A stretch of 64,000 nucleotides of DNA from Caballeronia terrestris. Lineage in GTDB: Bacteria > Pseudomonadota > Gammaproteobacteria > Burkholderiales > Burkholderiaceae. Shown piece after piece: positions 35,949 to 45,401 of the stretch. The notes under the pieces were generated by a model. It saw only the letters and a list, made by a program, of their open reading frames with translations. It had not been told where the DNA came from and searched no databases. How positions within the stretch are numbered: the stretch's first letter is position 1; each line of letters begins with the position of its first letter. The stretch lies in NCBI RefSeq assembly GCF_001544515.1, contig NZ_FCOL02000019.1, positions 1-64,000 of the forward strand. The letters are read 5' to 3'. The translations under genes were made by a program, and so were the position numbers.

Positions 35949-37187
35949 GTGAAACCGATTCTCAAATCCAACAAGTTGCAAAACGTCTGTTACGACATCC
36001 GCGGGCCGGTGCTCGAACACGCGAAGCGCCTCGAAGAGGAAGGCCACCGGATCATCAAGCTGAACATTGGCAACCTGGCCGCGTTCGGCTTCGATGCGCC
36101 CGACGAAATCATCCAGGACATGATCCGCAACCTGCCGGCGTCGTCCGGGTATTCGGATTCGAAGGGCGTGTTCGCCGCGCGCAAGGCGATCATGCATTAC
36201 ACGCAGCAAAAGGGCGTGGCGGGCGTCGAACTGGACGATATCTTCATCGGCAATGGCGCATCCGAGCTGATCGTGATGGCGATGCAGGCGCTCCTCAACG
36301 ACGGCGACGAAGTCCTGCTGCCCGCGCCCGATTACCCGCTGTGGACGGCGGCCGTGAGCCTGTCCTCCGGCACGCCGCGCCATTACATCTGCGACGAGGG
36401 CGCCGGCTGGCTGCCCGATCTCGCCGACATTCGCGCGAAGATCACGCCGAACACGCGGGCGCTCGTCGTTATCAACCCGAACAACCCGACGGGCGCGCTC
36501 TATCCGGACGAACTGCTGCTGGAACTGGTCGACCTCGCGCGCGAGCACGGTCTGATCATCTTCGCCGACGAGGTCTACGACAAGATCGTCTACGACGGCA
36601 AGACACACACGTCGATGGCCGCGCTTTCCGAGGACGTGCTGACCGTCACCTTCAACAGCCTCTCGAAAAGCTACCGTTCGTGCGGCTATCGCGCGGGCTG
36701 GATGTTCATCTCGGGCCTGATCGAAGAGAACCGCCGCCGCGCGAACGACTACATCGAAGGGCTCGGCATCCTCGCGTCGATGCGCCTCTGCGCAAACGTG
36801 CCCGGCCAGTACGCGATTCAGACGGCGCTCGGCGGCTACCAGAGCATCAACGACCTGATCGTGCCAGGCGGGCGCCTCTACAAGCAGCGCGAACTCGCGT
36901 ACGACATGCTGACCGCCATTCCCGGCGTATCCTGCGTGAAGCCGCAGGCCGCGCTCTACATGTTCCCGAAACTCGACCCGAAGATGTACCCGATCGAGGA
37001 CGACCAGCAGTTCATCACCGACCTGCTGCTCGAAGAACGCACGCTGCTCGTACAGGGCACGGGTTTCAACTGGCCGACGACGGATCACTTCCGCGTCGTG
37101 TTCCTGCCGAACGTCGACGATCTCGCCGATTCGATTCACCGCATCGCGCGCTTTCTCGACGGCTATCGCAAACGCCACTCCGCTTAA
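35949..37187 (+). CDS. alaA: Alanine-synthesising (pyridoxal phosphate) aminotransferase AlaA-like
   Basis: The conserved beginning KPILKSNKLQNVCYDIRGPV follows a GTG at 35949, giving 412 residues. The class I aminotransferase landmarks are ADEVYDKIVYDG and the PLP lysine in FNSLSKSYRSCGYRAGW. RVVFLPNVDDL lies near the end. AlaA transfers an amino group from glutamate to pyruvate. It lies 23 bases upstream of hom, so alaA, hom and thrC are probably one operon. Confidence 0.92.
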   Translation: MKPILKSNKLQNVCYDIRGPVLEHAKRLEEEGHRIIKLNIGNLAAFGFDAPDEIIQDMIRNLPASSGYSDSKGVFAARKAIMHYTQQKGVAGVELDDIFIGNGASELIVMAMQALLNDGDEVLLPAPDYPLWTAAVSLSSGTPRHYICDEGAGWLPDLADIRAKITPNTRALVVINPNNPTGALYPDELLLELVDLAREHGLIIFADEVYDKIVYDGKTHTSMAALSEDVLTVTFNSLSKSYRSCGYRAGWMFISGLIEENRRRANDYIEGLGILASMRLCANVPGQYAIQTALGGYQSINDLIVPGGRLYKQRELAYDMLTAIPGVSCVKPQAALYMFPKLDPKMYPIEDDQQFITDLLLEERTLLVQGTGFNWPTTDHFRVVFLPNVDDLADSIHRIARFLDGYRKRHSA

Positions 37188-37210
37188 CCCTTCTATAAGA
37201 AATACGCTGC

Positions 37211-38533
37211 ATGGAACCGATCAAAGTTGGACTCTTGGGCTTCGGCACGGTCGGCAGTGGCACCTTCACGGTACTGCGCCGCAACCAGGAAGAAATCAAA
37301 CGCCGCGCGGGCCGCGGCATCGAAATCGCGCGGGTCGCCGTGCGCACGCCGTCGAAGGCCGAGGCCGCGAAGGGCGCGGGCATCGCGGTGACGGATGACT
37401 TCAACGCCGTCGTCGACGATCCCGCCATCGACATCGTCTGCGAGATGATCGGCGGCACGGGGCTCGCGCGCGAACTCGTGCTGCGCGCGATTGCGAACGG
37501 CAAGCACGTCGTCACGGCCAACAAGGCGCTGCTCGCCGTGCACGGCAGCGAGATTTTCGAAGCGGCGCGCGCGAAAGGCGTGATGGTCGCGTTCGAGGCG
37601 GCGGTCGCGGGCGGTATCCCGATCATCAAGGCGTTGCGCGAAGGGTTGACGGCGAACCGCATCGAGTACATCGCGGGCATCATCAACGGCACGACCAACT
37701 ACATCCTCTCGGAAATGCGCGACCGCGGCCTCGACTTCGCGACCGCGCTGAAAGCCGCGCAGGAACTGGGCTACGCCGAAGCCGATCCGACGTTCGACAT
37801 CGAAGGCGTCGATGCCGCGCACAAGGTCACGATCATGAGCGCGATCGCGTTCGGCGTGCCGGTGCAGTTCGAGCGCGCGTACGTGGAAGGCATCAGCAAG
37901 CTCGCGGCGATAGATATCCGCTATGCCGAGGAACTCGGCTACCGCATCAAGCTGCTCGGCATCGCGCGGCGCACGGAGAAGGGCATCGAACTGCGCACGC
38001 ATCCGACGCTGATTCCGGGCAAGCGCCTGCTCGCGAACGTCGAAGGCGCGATGAACGCGGTCGTGGTGCACGGCGATGCCGTCGGTACGACGCTTTATTA
38101 CGGCAAAGGCGCGGGCGCGGAGCCGACGGCATCGGCTGTGGTCGCTGATCTCGTCGACGTCACGCGCCTGCATACGGCCGATCCGGAGCATCGCGTGCCG
38201 CATCTCGCGTTCCAGCCGGACAGCCTCTCCAACACGCCGATCCTGCCGATCGAAGAGATCACGAGCGGCTACTACCTGCGTCTGCGTGTCGCCGACGTGA
38301 CGGGCGTGCTCGCCAACATCACGCGCATTCTCGCCGACAAGGCCATCTCCATCGACGCGTTGCTGCAGAAGGAATCGGAACAGGTCGACGGCGCGCAGAA
38401 GGGCGAAACCGACATCATCCTGATTACGCACGAGACGCTCGAAAAGAACGCGAACGCCGCGATCGCGGAGATCGAGGCGCTCTCGACGGTCGTGTCGAAG
38501 GTGACGAAGCTGCGCATGGAAGCGCTGAACTAG
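37211..38533 (+). CDS. hom: Homoserine dehydrogenase (with ACT domain)
   Basis: The 440-residue protein has the Rossmann motif GLLGFGTVGSGTFTVL, the catalytic region GIINGTTNYILSEM and EADPTFDIEGVDAAHK. The C-terminal ACT domain (LRVADVTGVLANITRIL) is the site of threonine feedback in this family. It reduces aspartate semialdehyde to homoserine, feeding thrC directly downstream. Confidence 0.97.
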   Translation: MEPIKVGLLGFGTVGSGTFTVLRRNQEEIKRRAGRGIEIARVAVRTPSKAEAAKGAGIAVTDDFNAVVDDPAIDIVCEMIGGTGLARELVLRAIANGKHVVTANKALLAVHGSEIFEAARAKGVMVAFEAAVAGGIPIIKALREGLTANRIEYIAGIINGTTNYILSEMRDRGLDFATALKAAQELGYAEADPTFDIEGVDAAHKVTIMSAIAFGVPVQFERAYVEGISKLAAIDIRYAEELGYRIKLLGIARRTEKGIELRTHPTLIPGKRLLANVEGAMNAVVVHGDAVGTTLYYGKGAGAEPTASAVVADLVDVTRLHTADPEHRVPHLAFQPDSLSNTPILPIEEITSGYYLRLRVADVTGVLANITRILADKAISIDALLQKESEQVDGAQKGETDIILITHETLEKNANAAIAEIEALSTVVSKVTKLRMEALN

Positions 38534-38544
38534 GATTCGAGCAT

Positions 38545-39990
38545 ATGAACTACATTTCGACGCGCGGCGCCGGCATCGGTGAGCGCCACACGTTTTCGGA
38601 CATCCTGCTCGGCGGTCTCGCGAAGGACGGCGGCCTGTACCTGCCGAACGAATATCCGCGCGTATCGCCCGATGAACTCGCGCGCTGGCGAACGCTGTCG
38701 TACGCGGATCTCGCGTTCGAAGTGCTCTCGAAGTTCAGCGACGACATTCCCGCCGACGAGCTGCGCTCGCTCACGCGCAAGACCTACACCGCGCAGGTCT
38801 ACAGCAACGTGCGCCACGAGGAAAGCGCCGCGCAAATCACGCCGCTCAAGACGCTCGGCGTCGAGAACGGCACGACGCTGTCGCTGCTGGAACTGTCGAA
38901 CGGGCCGACGCTCGCGTTCAAGGACATGGCGATGCAGCTGCTCGGCAACCTGTTCGAGTACACGCTGGCGAAGCACGGCGAGACGCTGAACATCCTCGGC
39001 GCGACCTCGGGCGACACCGGCAGCGCCGCCGAATACGCGATGCGCGGCAAGACGGGCGTGCGCGTGTTCATGCTGTCGCCGCACAAGAAGATGAGCGCGT
39101 TCCAGACCGCGCAGATGTTCTCGCTGCAAGACCCGAACATCTTCAACCTGGCCGTCGAGGGCAATTTCGACAACTGCCAGGACATCGTGAAGGCCGTTTC
39201 CAACGATCACGCGTTCAAGGCCGCGCACAAGATCGGCACGGTGAATTCGATCAACTGGGCGCGCGTCGTGGCGCAGGTCGTTTACTACTTCAAGGGCTAT
39301 TTCGCCGCGACCGAGAGCGACGACGAGCGCGTGTCGTTCACCGTGCCCTCGGGCAATTTCGGCAACGTGTGCGCGGGTCACATCGCGCGGATGATGGGCT
39401 TGCCGATCGAACAGCTCGTCGTCGCGACCAATGAGAACGACGTTCTCGATGAATTCTTCCGAACGGGCGTCTATCGCGTGCGCGGCGCTAGCGAGACGTA
39501 TCACACGACGAGCCCGAGCATGGACATCTCGAAGGCGTCGAACTTCGAGCGTTTCGTGTTCGACCTGCTGGGGCGCGATCCGGCGCGCGTGCTGCAACTG
39601 TTCCGTGATGTCGAGGAGAAGGGCGGCTTCGATCTCGCGGCGAGCGGCGATTTCGCGCGCGTTAAGGAATTCGGCTTCGTGTCGGGGCGCAGCAGTCACG
39701 CGGACCGCGTCGACGCGATCCGCGACGTGTTCGAGCGCTACGACACGATGATCGACACCCACACCGCCGACGGCCTGAAGGTCGCGCGCGAAAACCTGCA
39801 GCCGGGCGTGCCGATGATCGTGCTGGAAACTGCGCAGCCGATCAAATTCGGCGAAACGATCCGCGAGGCGCTCCTGCGCGAGCCGGAGCGGCCAGCCGCG
39901 TTCATCGGGCTGGAGAAACTGCCGCAGAAGTTCGATATCGTTCCTGCGGACGCCCAGGTGGTGAAGGGTTACATCGCTGCACGGGTTTGA
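38545..39990 (+). CDS. thrC: Threonine synthase
   Basis: The 481-residue PLP enzyme begins MNYISTRGAGIGERHTFSD and has the PLP lysine in NGPTLAFKDMAMQLLG and the phosphate loop ATSGDTGSAAEYAM. It converts O-phosphohomoserine to threonine. It begins 11 bases after hom and ends the operon. The next gene is convergent. Confidence 0.97.
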   Translation: MNYISTRGAGIGERHTFSDILLGGLAKDGGLYLPNEYPRVSPDELARWRTLSYADLAFEVLSKFSDDIPADELRSLTRKTYTAQVYSNVRHEESAAQITPLKTLGVENGTTLSLLELSNGPTLAFKDMAMQLLGNLFEYTLAKHGETLNILGATSGDTGSAAEYAMRGKTGVRVFMLSPHKKMSAFQTAQMFSLQDPNIFNLAVEGNFDNCQDIVKAVSNDHAFKAAHKIGTVNSINWARVVAQVVYYFKGYFAATESDDERVSFTVPSGNFGNVCAGHIARMMGLPIEQLVVATNENDVLDEFFRTGVYRVRGASETYHTTSPSMDISKASNFERFVFDLLGRDPARVLQLFRDVEEKGGFDLAASGDFARVKEFGFVSGRSSHADRVDAIRDVFERYDTMIDTHTADGLKVARENLQPGVPMIVLETAQPIKFGETIREALLREPERPAAFIGLEKLPQKFDIVPADAQVVKGYIAARV

Positions 39991-39995
39991 GGGGT

Positions 39996-40027
39996 CAGGC
40001 CGGTGGCTTTGGCGGGCCACCGGCCTG
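39996..40027. other. Hairpin between convergent thrC and the M35-like gene
   Basis: CAGGCCGGTGGC and GCCACCGGCCTG form a perfect 12-bp stem with an 8-base loop. No U-tract follows on either strand, so termination by this element alone is uncertain. Confidence 0.55.
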
Positions 40028-40038
40028 CAGCTGTGACG

Positions 40039-43000
40039 TCAGGAATCCTCGTCGACGGGTACGTTGTTGTTAGGCGTAGTAGTAGACCATTGCTCAGGTA
40101 GCGGCTGATCGGCCTCTTGAATCAGATATTCATAGTTGGGAGCGTTATCCATTGCTGCTGCCCAATCGTGCAGAGCAAGATCGCTGGCGGACGTCTGAGT
40201 GTACTGATGATCGCTCGTGTTGCCGATATAGCGGATATGGGTGAGTTCATGAGCGATTGTCGCTTCAAGATCGTTATGGATGAGGGAACTATCGACGACA
40301 TCAGGATTCACATAAACGGTATTCGCATCGCTGCCGTAAGTATCTGGTGTAGCCTGCGCTTTGGCTTTTTTATCCGATAGATCCGGTTGGCTTACAAACT
40401 CAAATTTTTCATTTTTAAGCGCCGTGTTCATGTTCGTGAGCACGTTTCGCACTTTATCCAAATTGTCGCCATAAGATCGATCGGAATGTTCGCCCCCAAA
40501 CCATTTTTTGAACGCAGCGCTTTTGCGGCCGTTCGTATTCAGGTCGTCGAGTGCTTTCTGACTGAGATCGACGAGATGGTTGTAGGCATCTTTCAGCTTT
40601 ACTTGCTGCGGCTCGCTAAAATCTTTGAATGTTGGGCCCTTTCCGCGGTCTTCCGCTTTGCTCTGCAAGCTCATGTTGACATACACGTTTTCCCTTTGCG
40701 TTTGTCCTGGGCGTGTAATCGAGGCAGGCATCTTGTAAAGAGCGTCGGTCTCCTTTTGCTGCGGGATCGATTCGGCATCGTTACTCTTCGAAAAGTTATT
40801 GAAGTTGTACGAGTAGGTGGGCAGAAACGTATTCTCGTATTGGGGGTTGATGGTCTGCAGGTGAACCGGCGTCTGAGGTTCGGGACCGGGGTTTGTGAGT
40901 CGGGGCGTCAGGAGTTCGTTGTCTCGTTTGCCTTCGGGTATATCGGCTTCCTGAATCATGTACGCGTAGTTATGCGCGTTGTTCATTGAGTTGCGCCAGT
41001 TGTCCGCTATGTGGGATGCGCTCTTAACGGTATTTGCCTCGTCGTGCGTGTTTCCGACATACCGTAGCTGGGTGAGCAAACCCGCAATGGCGCCTTCCGT
41101 CTGATTATGAGCGGGATTGAGCTTTCCGTTGACATCGCCAGGACTGGTTGCGCCTCGATATAGGTCTATTTGAGTGCTTGCGTTGCCATAGGCAGTGCGA
41201 TTCACATCGCCATCCACCTGATTCGAACCCCGTTCCTCCGATTTTTGCGAATTTGAGGGCGGCTGCCATTTGTTGTTGAAAGTAAAATGTTCGTTCTTAA
41301 GAGCGGCATACATATTCGACACGGTATTCTTAACCTTGTCGAAGTTGTCGCCGAGGATTTTGTCAGAGTGCTCGCCTCCAAACCATTTCTTGAAGGCGCT
41401 GCTATTCGGCCCGTTCTTGTCGAAATCGTCAAGTGTGGCTTTGACCAGTTGTGTGGTGTGCTCGTAGGCGGACGTTAATTTCGTCCTGTCCGCGTCGCTG
41501 AAGCCTTTGAAATCCGGAGCTTTGCCTTGTTCGGATTTCGGACTTTGCAATCCAAGGTTCATATAAACCGTTTCTTCCCGCGTAGAGTTGGGCTCGGCAA
41601 GGCCCATCTCGGTCTTATAAAGATAATTATTATCCTGTTGCGGTAACTGGTCCGTTCTGTCCTTCCCTTCTTTGTACTTTACGTTATCGAGATACGTTTT
41701 GAAGGGAAGTTTGGTGTTTCCGTATGACGGATCAACATTCCGGAGATGAACTGGAGTAGGAGAGTCCGGCAACGACCTGGACCCAAGCATGTAATCAGTC
41801 TTCTCACCCGGCGACATTGCTTTCGGATCGAACACGTTCTTCGGAGAATCCGCTTTCGTGTCTTGCGCTGCAGAAGTCGTTGCCGACGGAGCAACTTCCC
41901 CATATTGACCTGCAGTTTGGCCACTTGCGACGGCCCCGCTGTCCGCCGCAGGATTCTGTGGCGCACGAACCGATCTGGACGCTTGCTCCGGGGCAGTTGA
42001 CGACTGATCTCGTGCCGGCGCGCTCGGCTCAGCGGACCTGCGGGTCCGCGTATGAGGCTGTTGCGCGTCCGAAGCGTAGCTGGATTCAGGAGGAGCGGCG
42101 TTGTCACCGTTACGCGCTGACGCATTCGGTGGCCGGGTTGCCGCACCGGTCGTCGAGTTAGGGGGAATCGGCGCCGATTCAGGCGCGCTCAGGGAAGACG
42201 CGTTCTTCTCCTCGCTGTGCAATGGCGGTTCGGCTTGATGCGCGGCTGTCCGCGATCCACTCTTCGCCTCCCGGTTCATTGCCGTCGTGTCCGAGCCGGA
42301 TGCGGCGTGAGGTAATTTTTCCGGAGGCTGCCAATCGGGGCGTCCCACCGGCTCGTGGCGCTTGGAGGAGGAAGCGAACGTCGATTGAAGTTGCGCGGCG
42401 GACTGCGGTTCCGATGGCGAATGAATCTTTGGCTGCTGCGTTTTCGAGACGGCGCTATCCTGTTGCCGTGTCGATGGTAACCGGGCGTTGGCGGCTTGCA
42501 CCCCGGCCGCGGAGGCCGATCCAGACACCATGTGCGACGCCATCGGAGGCTGGATGTCATGCAAGGACTGGTTGCCTTGCGTCGCACTTGATCTGGCGTC
42601 CACCGGCGTTTTGACGCCCACGGGCTGAGGGTGCGCGTCGACGTTCGTTGAAGCCGGATTGGGTGGCGCGACCCGCGGCTCGTGGGTCGGCGCTCCGCCC
42701 GCGCTTGCGCTCGTCTGCGGTGGCGGATTTCCAGGTTGCGTTTTCGACGCAACACTTGAGCCGGCAGACTGCATGGGCGAAGGCTTGGGTGCCCGCACAC
42801 CCGACGTCATACCGTTTCGCTGAGCGTCCGGCTGACCGCTTGCTTGTGTTTCTGAAGCTTGAGCCTGGCCTGTTTCTTCCGCGGGCGGGGTGCCCGGTTC
42901 TGCTGTTTGCGGCGACCCTGCGTCCTTCTGAGCTACCGGTGAGAAGTCTTTCTGCGTCTGAAAATACGGAGACTGAGGCTGCGTGGGAGGTATCAGTTCC

Positions 43001-43128
43001 TGCGGCCGAGGCGGTAGCATTTTCGGCTGCTGCGCTCCCGAGTCTTTTGGCTTCTCCCGCTGCGTGGCCTGGGGGGCGTCGTTCTGCTGCTGGACCTGCG
43101 TGGCTTGATTCTTCGTTTCGGTTCTCAT
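40039..43128 (-). CDS. Large protein with disordered N-terminal half and two tandem M35-like (aspzincin) metalloprotease domains
   Basis: The ATG at 43128 has a GAGG site five bases upstream, giving 1029 residues. No signal peptide is seen. Residues 1-450 are Pro/Gln/Ser/Ala-rich and look disordered. Residues about 458-729 and 753-1006 are two copies of one domain, sharing TPVHL, FKKWFGGEHSD, ALKNE-F-F and NYxYxIQEAD. Copy 2 has HELTH (960-964), then NTSDHQY (970-976) and NAPNYEYL (995-1002). This resembles the M35 deuterolysin/Lys-endopeptidase pattern HExxH...GTxDxxY...NADxYEYF. In copy 1 the HExxH position reads GLLTQ (683-687), so it is probably inactive. Family assignment is by motif only. 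It is convergent with thrC and divergent from ybiT. Secretion by a type III or VI system is possible but not shown. Confidence 0.85.
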   Translation of the reverse strand: MRTETKNQATQVQQQNDAPQATQREKPKDSGAQQPKMLPPRPQELIPPTQPQSPYFQTQKDFSPVAQKDAGSPQTAEPGTPPAEETGQAQASETQASGQPDAQRNGMTSGVRAPKPSPMQSAGSSVASKTQPGNPPPQTSASAGGAPTHEPRVAPPNPASTNVDAHPQPVGVKTPVDARSSATQGNQSLHDIQPPMASHMVSGSASAAGVQAANARLPSTRQQDSAVSKTQQPKIHSPSEPQSAAQLQSTFASSSKRHEPVGRPDWQPPEKLPHAASGSDTTAMNREAKSGSRTAAHQAEPPLHSEEKNASSLSAPESAPIPPNSTTGAATRPPNASARNGDNAAPPESSYASDAQQPHTRTRRSAEPSAPARDQSSTAPEQASRSVRAPQNPAADSGAVASGQTAGQYGEVAPSATTSAAQDTKADSPKNVFDPKAMSPGEKTDYMLGSRSLPDSPTPVHLRNVDPSYGNTKLPFKTYLDNVKYKEGKDRTDQLPQQDNNYLYKTEMGLAEPNSTREETVYMNLGLQSPKSEQGKAPDFKGFSDADRTKLTSAYEHTTQLVKATLDDFDKNGPNSSAFKKWFGGEHSDKILGDNFDKVKNTVSNMYAALKNEHFTFNNKWQPPSNSQKSEERGSNQVDGDVNRTAYGNASTQIDLYRGATSPGDVNGKLNPAHNQTEGAIAGLLTQLRYVGNTHDEANTVKSASHIADNWRNSMNNAHNYAYMIQEADIPEGKRDNELLTPRLTNPGPEPQTPVHLQTINPQYENTFLPTYSYNFNNFSKSNDAESIPQQKETDALYKMPASITRPGQTQRENVYVNMSLQSKAEDRGKGPTFKDFSEPQQVKLKDAYNHLVDLSQKALDDLNTNGRKSAAFKKWFGGEHSDRSYGDNLDKVRNVLTNMNTALKNEKFEFVSQPDLSDKKAKAQATPDTYGSDANTVYVNPDVVDSSLIHNDLEATIAHELTHIRYIGNTSDHQYTQTSASDLALHDWAAAMDNAPNYEYLIQEADQPLPEQWSTTTPNNNVPVDEDS

Positions 43129-43481
43129 CGGTACCTCGCTGAGTGAAAGGGTGTTCACGCGATGCACGCCCGACCGGAAGCAAACCTGCTCGCAAGTTGC
43201 AGTCACCGTCTCGACGCAGGCTGGCCGGGCACGCGTGACGATTACAGCATCGGCATCGGAGGCGCCTGAAATACATGTGTCACACAGGTCGAACTAAGCT
43301 GAATAAGAGATCCTGAACGCCAGACGATTGCGTCGCTCACCGCCGGCGAAATGACTGCGATTCGTCGGCATCCATCCGAGTTGAACTCACTCCAGGAAAG
43401 TGCCGCATTCCCGCCGCAACCCATCCCAAAATCTGCTAAGATAACCGGTTTTTCGCCGTACATCATTCAAAAGGACGCGCT
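43129..43481. other. Divergent intergenic region between the M35-like gene and ybiT
   Basis: No gene is supported in these 353 bases. TGCTAAGAT ending near 43443 could be an extended -10 element for ybiT, about 40 bases before its GTG. No clear promoter for the minus-strand M35-like gene was found. Confidence 0.35.
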
Positions 43482-45074
43482 GTGCTGTCTACTGCCAATA
43501 TCACCATGCAATTCGGGCCGAAGCCCCTCTTCGAGAACATTTCGGTCAAGTTCGGGGAAGGAAATCGCTACGGCCTGATCGGGGCGAACGGCTGCGGCAA
43601 GTCGACCTTCATGAAGATCCTCGGCGGCGACCTGGAGTCGAGCGCCGGCAACGTCATGCTCGAGCCGAACGTGCGTCTCGGCAAGCTGCGCCAGGACCAG
43701 TTCGCGTATGAAGACATGCGCGTGCTCGACGTCGTCATGATGGGCCACACCGAAATGTGGGCCGCGATGACCGAGCGCGACGCGATCTACGCGAACCCCG
43801 ACGCGACGGATGACGACTACATGCGCGCCGCCGAACTAGAAGCCAAGTTCGCCGAATACGACGGCTACACGGCCGAAGCGCGCGCGGGCGAACTGCTGCT
43901 GGGCATCGGCATCGCAATTGCGGACCACAACGGCCCGATGAGCAACGTCGCGCCGGGCTGGAAGCTGCGCGTGCTGCTCGCGCAGGCGCTGTTCTCGAAG
44001 CCGGACGTGCTGCTCCTCGACGAACCGACCAACAACCTCGACATCAACTCGATTCGCTGGCTCGAAGACGTGCTGAACCAGTACAACTCGACGATGATCA
44101 TCATCTCCCACGATCGACACTTCCTGAACCAGGTCTGCACGCACATGGCGGACATGGATTACGGCACGCTGAAGGTCTATCCGGGCAATTACGACGACTA
44201 CATGCTCGCGAGCACGCAGGCGAAGGAACGCCAGCAGGCCGCGAACCAGAAGGCGAAGGACCGCATCTCTGATTTGCAGGACTTCGTGCGCCGCTTTTCG
44301 GCGAACAAGTCGAAGGCGCGTCAGGCGACGAGCCGCGCGAAGCAGATCGAGAAGATCAAGATCGAGGAATTCAAGCCGTCGTCGCGGCAGAATCCGTTCA
44401 TCCGTTTCGATTTCGAGAAGAAGCTGTACAACATCGCGGTGGTCGCCGAGAGCATCACGAAGAAGTATGACCGGACCATTTTCGACCGCTTTGACTTAAG
44501 CGTGCAGCCGGGCGAGCGCATCGCGATCATCGGCGAGAACGGCGCGGGCAAGACCACGTTGCTGAAGGCGCTCAAAGGCGCGATCGAGCTCGACGGCGGC
44601 CGCGTGAAGTGGGCGGAGAACGCGAACATCGGCTATATGCCGCAGGACACGTACGAAGAGTTCCCGAAGGAAGAGACGCTGACCGACTGGGTCGACCAGT
44701 ATCGCCAGGACGGCGACGACGACCAGATGGTGCGCGGCACGCTTGGGCGCCTGCTGTTCAACGCCGACGACATTCGCAAGTCGGTGAAGGTGCTGTCGGG
44801 CGGCGAGAAGGGCCGCATGATCTGGGGCAAGCTGATGCTCGGACGCCACAACGTGCTCTTGATGGACGAGCCGACCAACCACATGGACATGGAATCGATC
44901 GAGTCGCTGCAGATCGCGCTGGAAAAGTACGACGGGACGCTGATCTTCGTGTCGCACGATCGCGAGTTTGTCAGCGGCTTGGCGAATCGCGTGATCGAAG
45001 TGCGCAATGACGGCACGTTGCGGGATTTTGGCGGCACGTACGAGGACTTTTTGACGAGCCAGGGGATCCAGTAA
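43482..45074 (+). CDS. ybiT: ABC-F ATPase YbiT
   Basis: The start is GTG at 43482 behind AAAAGGA. The 530-residue protein has two ABC domains: Walker [10 protein letters not shown] and GENGAGKTT, signatures [13 protein letters not shown] and [12 protein letters not shown], Walker [13 protein letters not shown] and [12 protein letters not shown]. No transmembrane segment is present. The N-terminus [21 protein letters not shown] matches YbiT rather than EttA or Uup. ABC-F proteins act on the ribosome to relieve translational stalling. Confidence 0.95.
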   Translation: MLSTANITMQFGPKPLFENISVKFGEGNRYGLIGANGCGKSTFMKILGGDLESSAGNVMLEPNVRLGKLRQDQFAYEDMRVLDVVMMGHTEMWAAMTERDAIYANPDATDDDYMRAAELEAKFAEYDGYTAEARAGELLLGIGIAIADHNGPMSNVAPGWKLRVLLAQALFSKPDVLLLDEPTNNLDINSIRWLEDVLNQYNSTMIIISHDRHFLNQVCTHMADMDYGTLKVYPGNYDDYMLASTQAKERQQAANQKAKDRISDLQDFVRRFSANKSKARQATSRAKQIEKIKIEEFKPSSRQNPFIRFDFEKKLYNIAVVAESITKKYDRTIFDRFDLSVQPGERIAIIGENGAGKTTLLKALKGAIELDGGRVKWAENANIGYMPQDTYEEFPKEETLTDWVDQYRQDGDDDQMVRGTLGRLLFNADDIRKSVKVLSGGEKGRMIWGKLMLGRHNVLLMDEPTNHMDMESIESLQIALEKYDGTLIFVSHDREFVSGLANRVIEVRNDGTLRDFGGTYEDFLTSQGIQ

Positions 45075-45099
45075 GCGTTCGGTCCCGGCAGAAACCTGA

Positions 45100-45137
45100 A
45101 AGCGGCCCGCTTCGAAAGAAGCGGGCCGCTTCGTTTT
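45100..45137 (+). terminator. Intrinsic terminator after ybiT
   Basis: AGCGGCCCGCTTC and GAAGCGGGCCGCT form a perfect 13-bp stem with a GAAA tetraloop, followed by TCGTTTT. Confidence 0.85.
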
Positions 45138-45143
45138 GCGCGG

Positions 45144-45347
45144 CTACAGGCGATCGTTGCGAAACCGCATCGCGGTCCCTTCGCGCGTAATGCGTTCCCA
45201 CACGACGCGTTTCTCCTCGTCGGAGAGGAACACCCAGTTCGACACTTCCCCCGCCGTGCGGCCGCAGCCCTTGCAGACTTCGTCGAAGAGTGTCGAGCAG
45301 ACGCCGATACAAGGGCTGTCCGGCAAGCCATGAAGATTGGATGACAT
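45144..45347 (-). CDS. DUF1289 family small protein
   Basis: The 67-residue protein has SPCIGVCSTLFDEVCKGCGRT, the four-cysteine CxxxC...CxxC core of DUF1289, followed by the conserved WxxLSDEEKRxVWERI-like helix. The cysteines may bind a metal or Fe-S cluster; the family has no known function. It lies 54 bases upstream of nothing on its own strand and is followed by the ybiT terminator region in convergent orientation. Confidence 0.9.
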   Translation of the reverse strand: MSSNLHGLPDSPCIGVCSTLFDEVCKGCGRTAGEVSNWVFLSDEEKRVVWERITREGTAMRFRNDRL

Positions 45348-45401
45348 AGAAAACCTGTTGGCGCGCGCCCGCCACGAACGGCGGACGCGACGAAATGAAA
45401 T

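Noticed and set aside
40117..40989. Plus-strand frames across the M35-like gene
   Set aside because: The minus-strand gene is supported by two domain copies and a good ribosome binding site.
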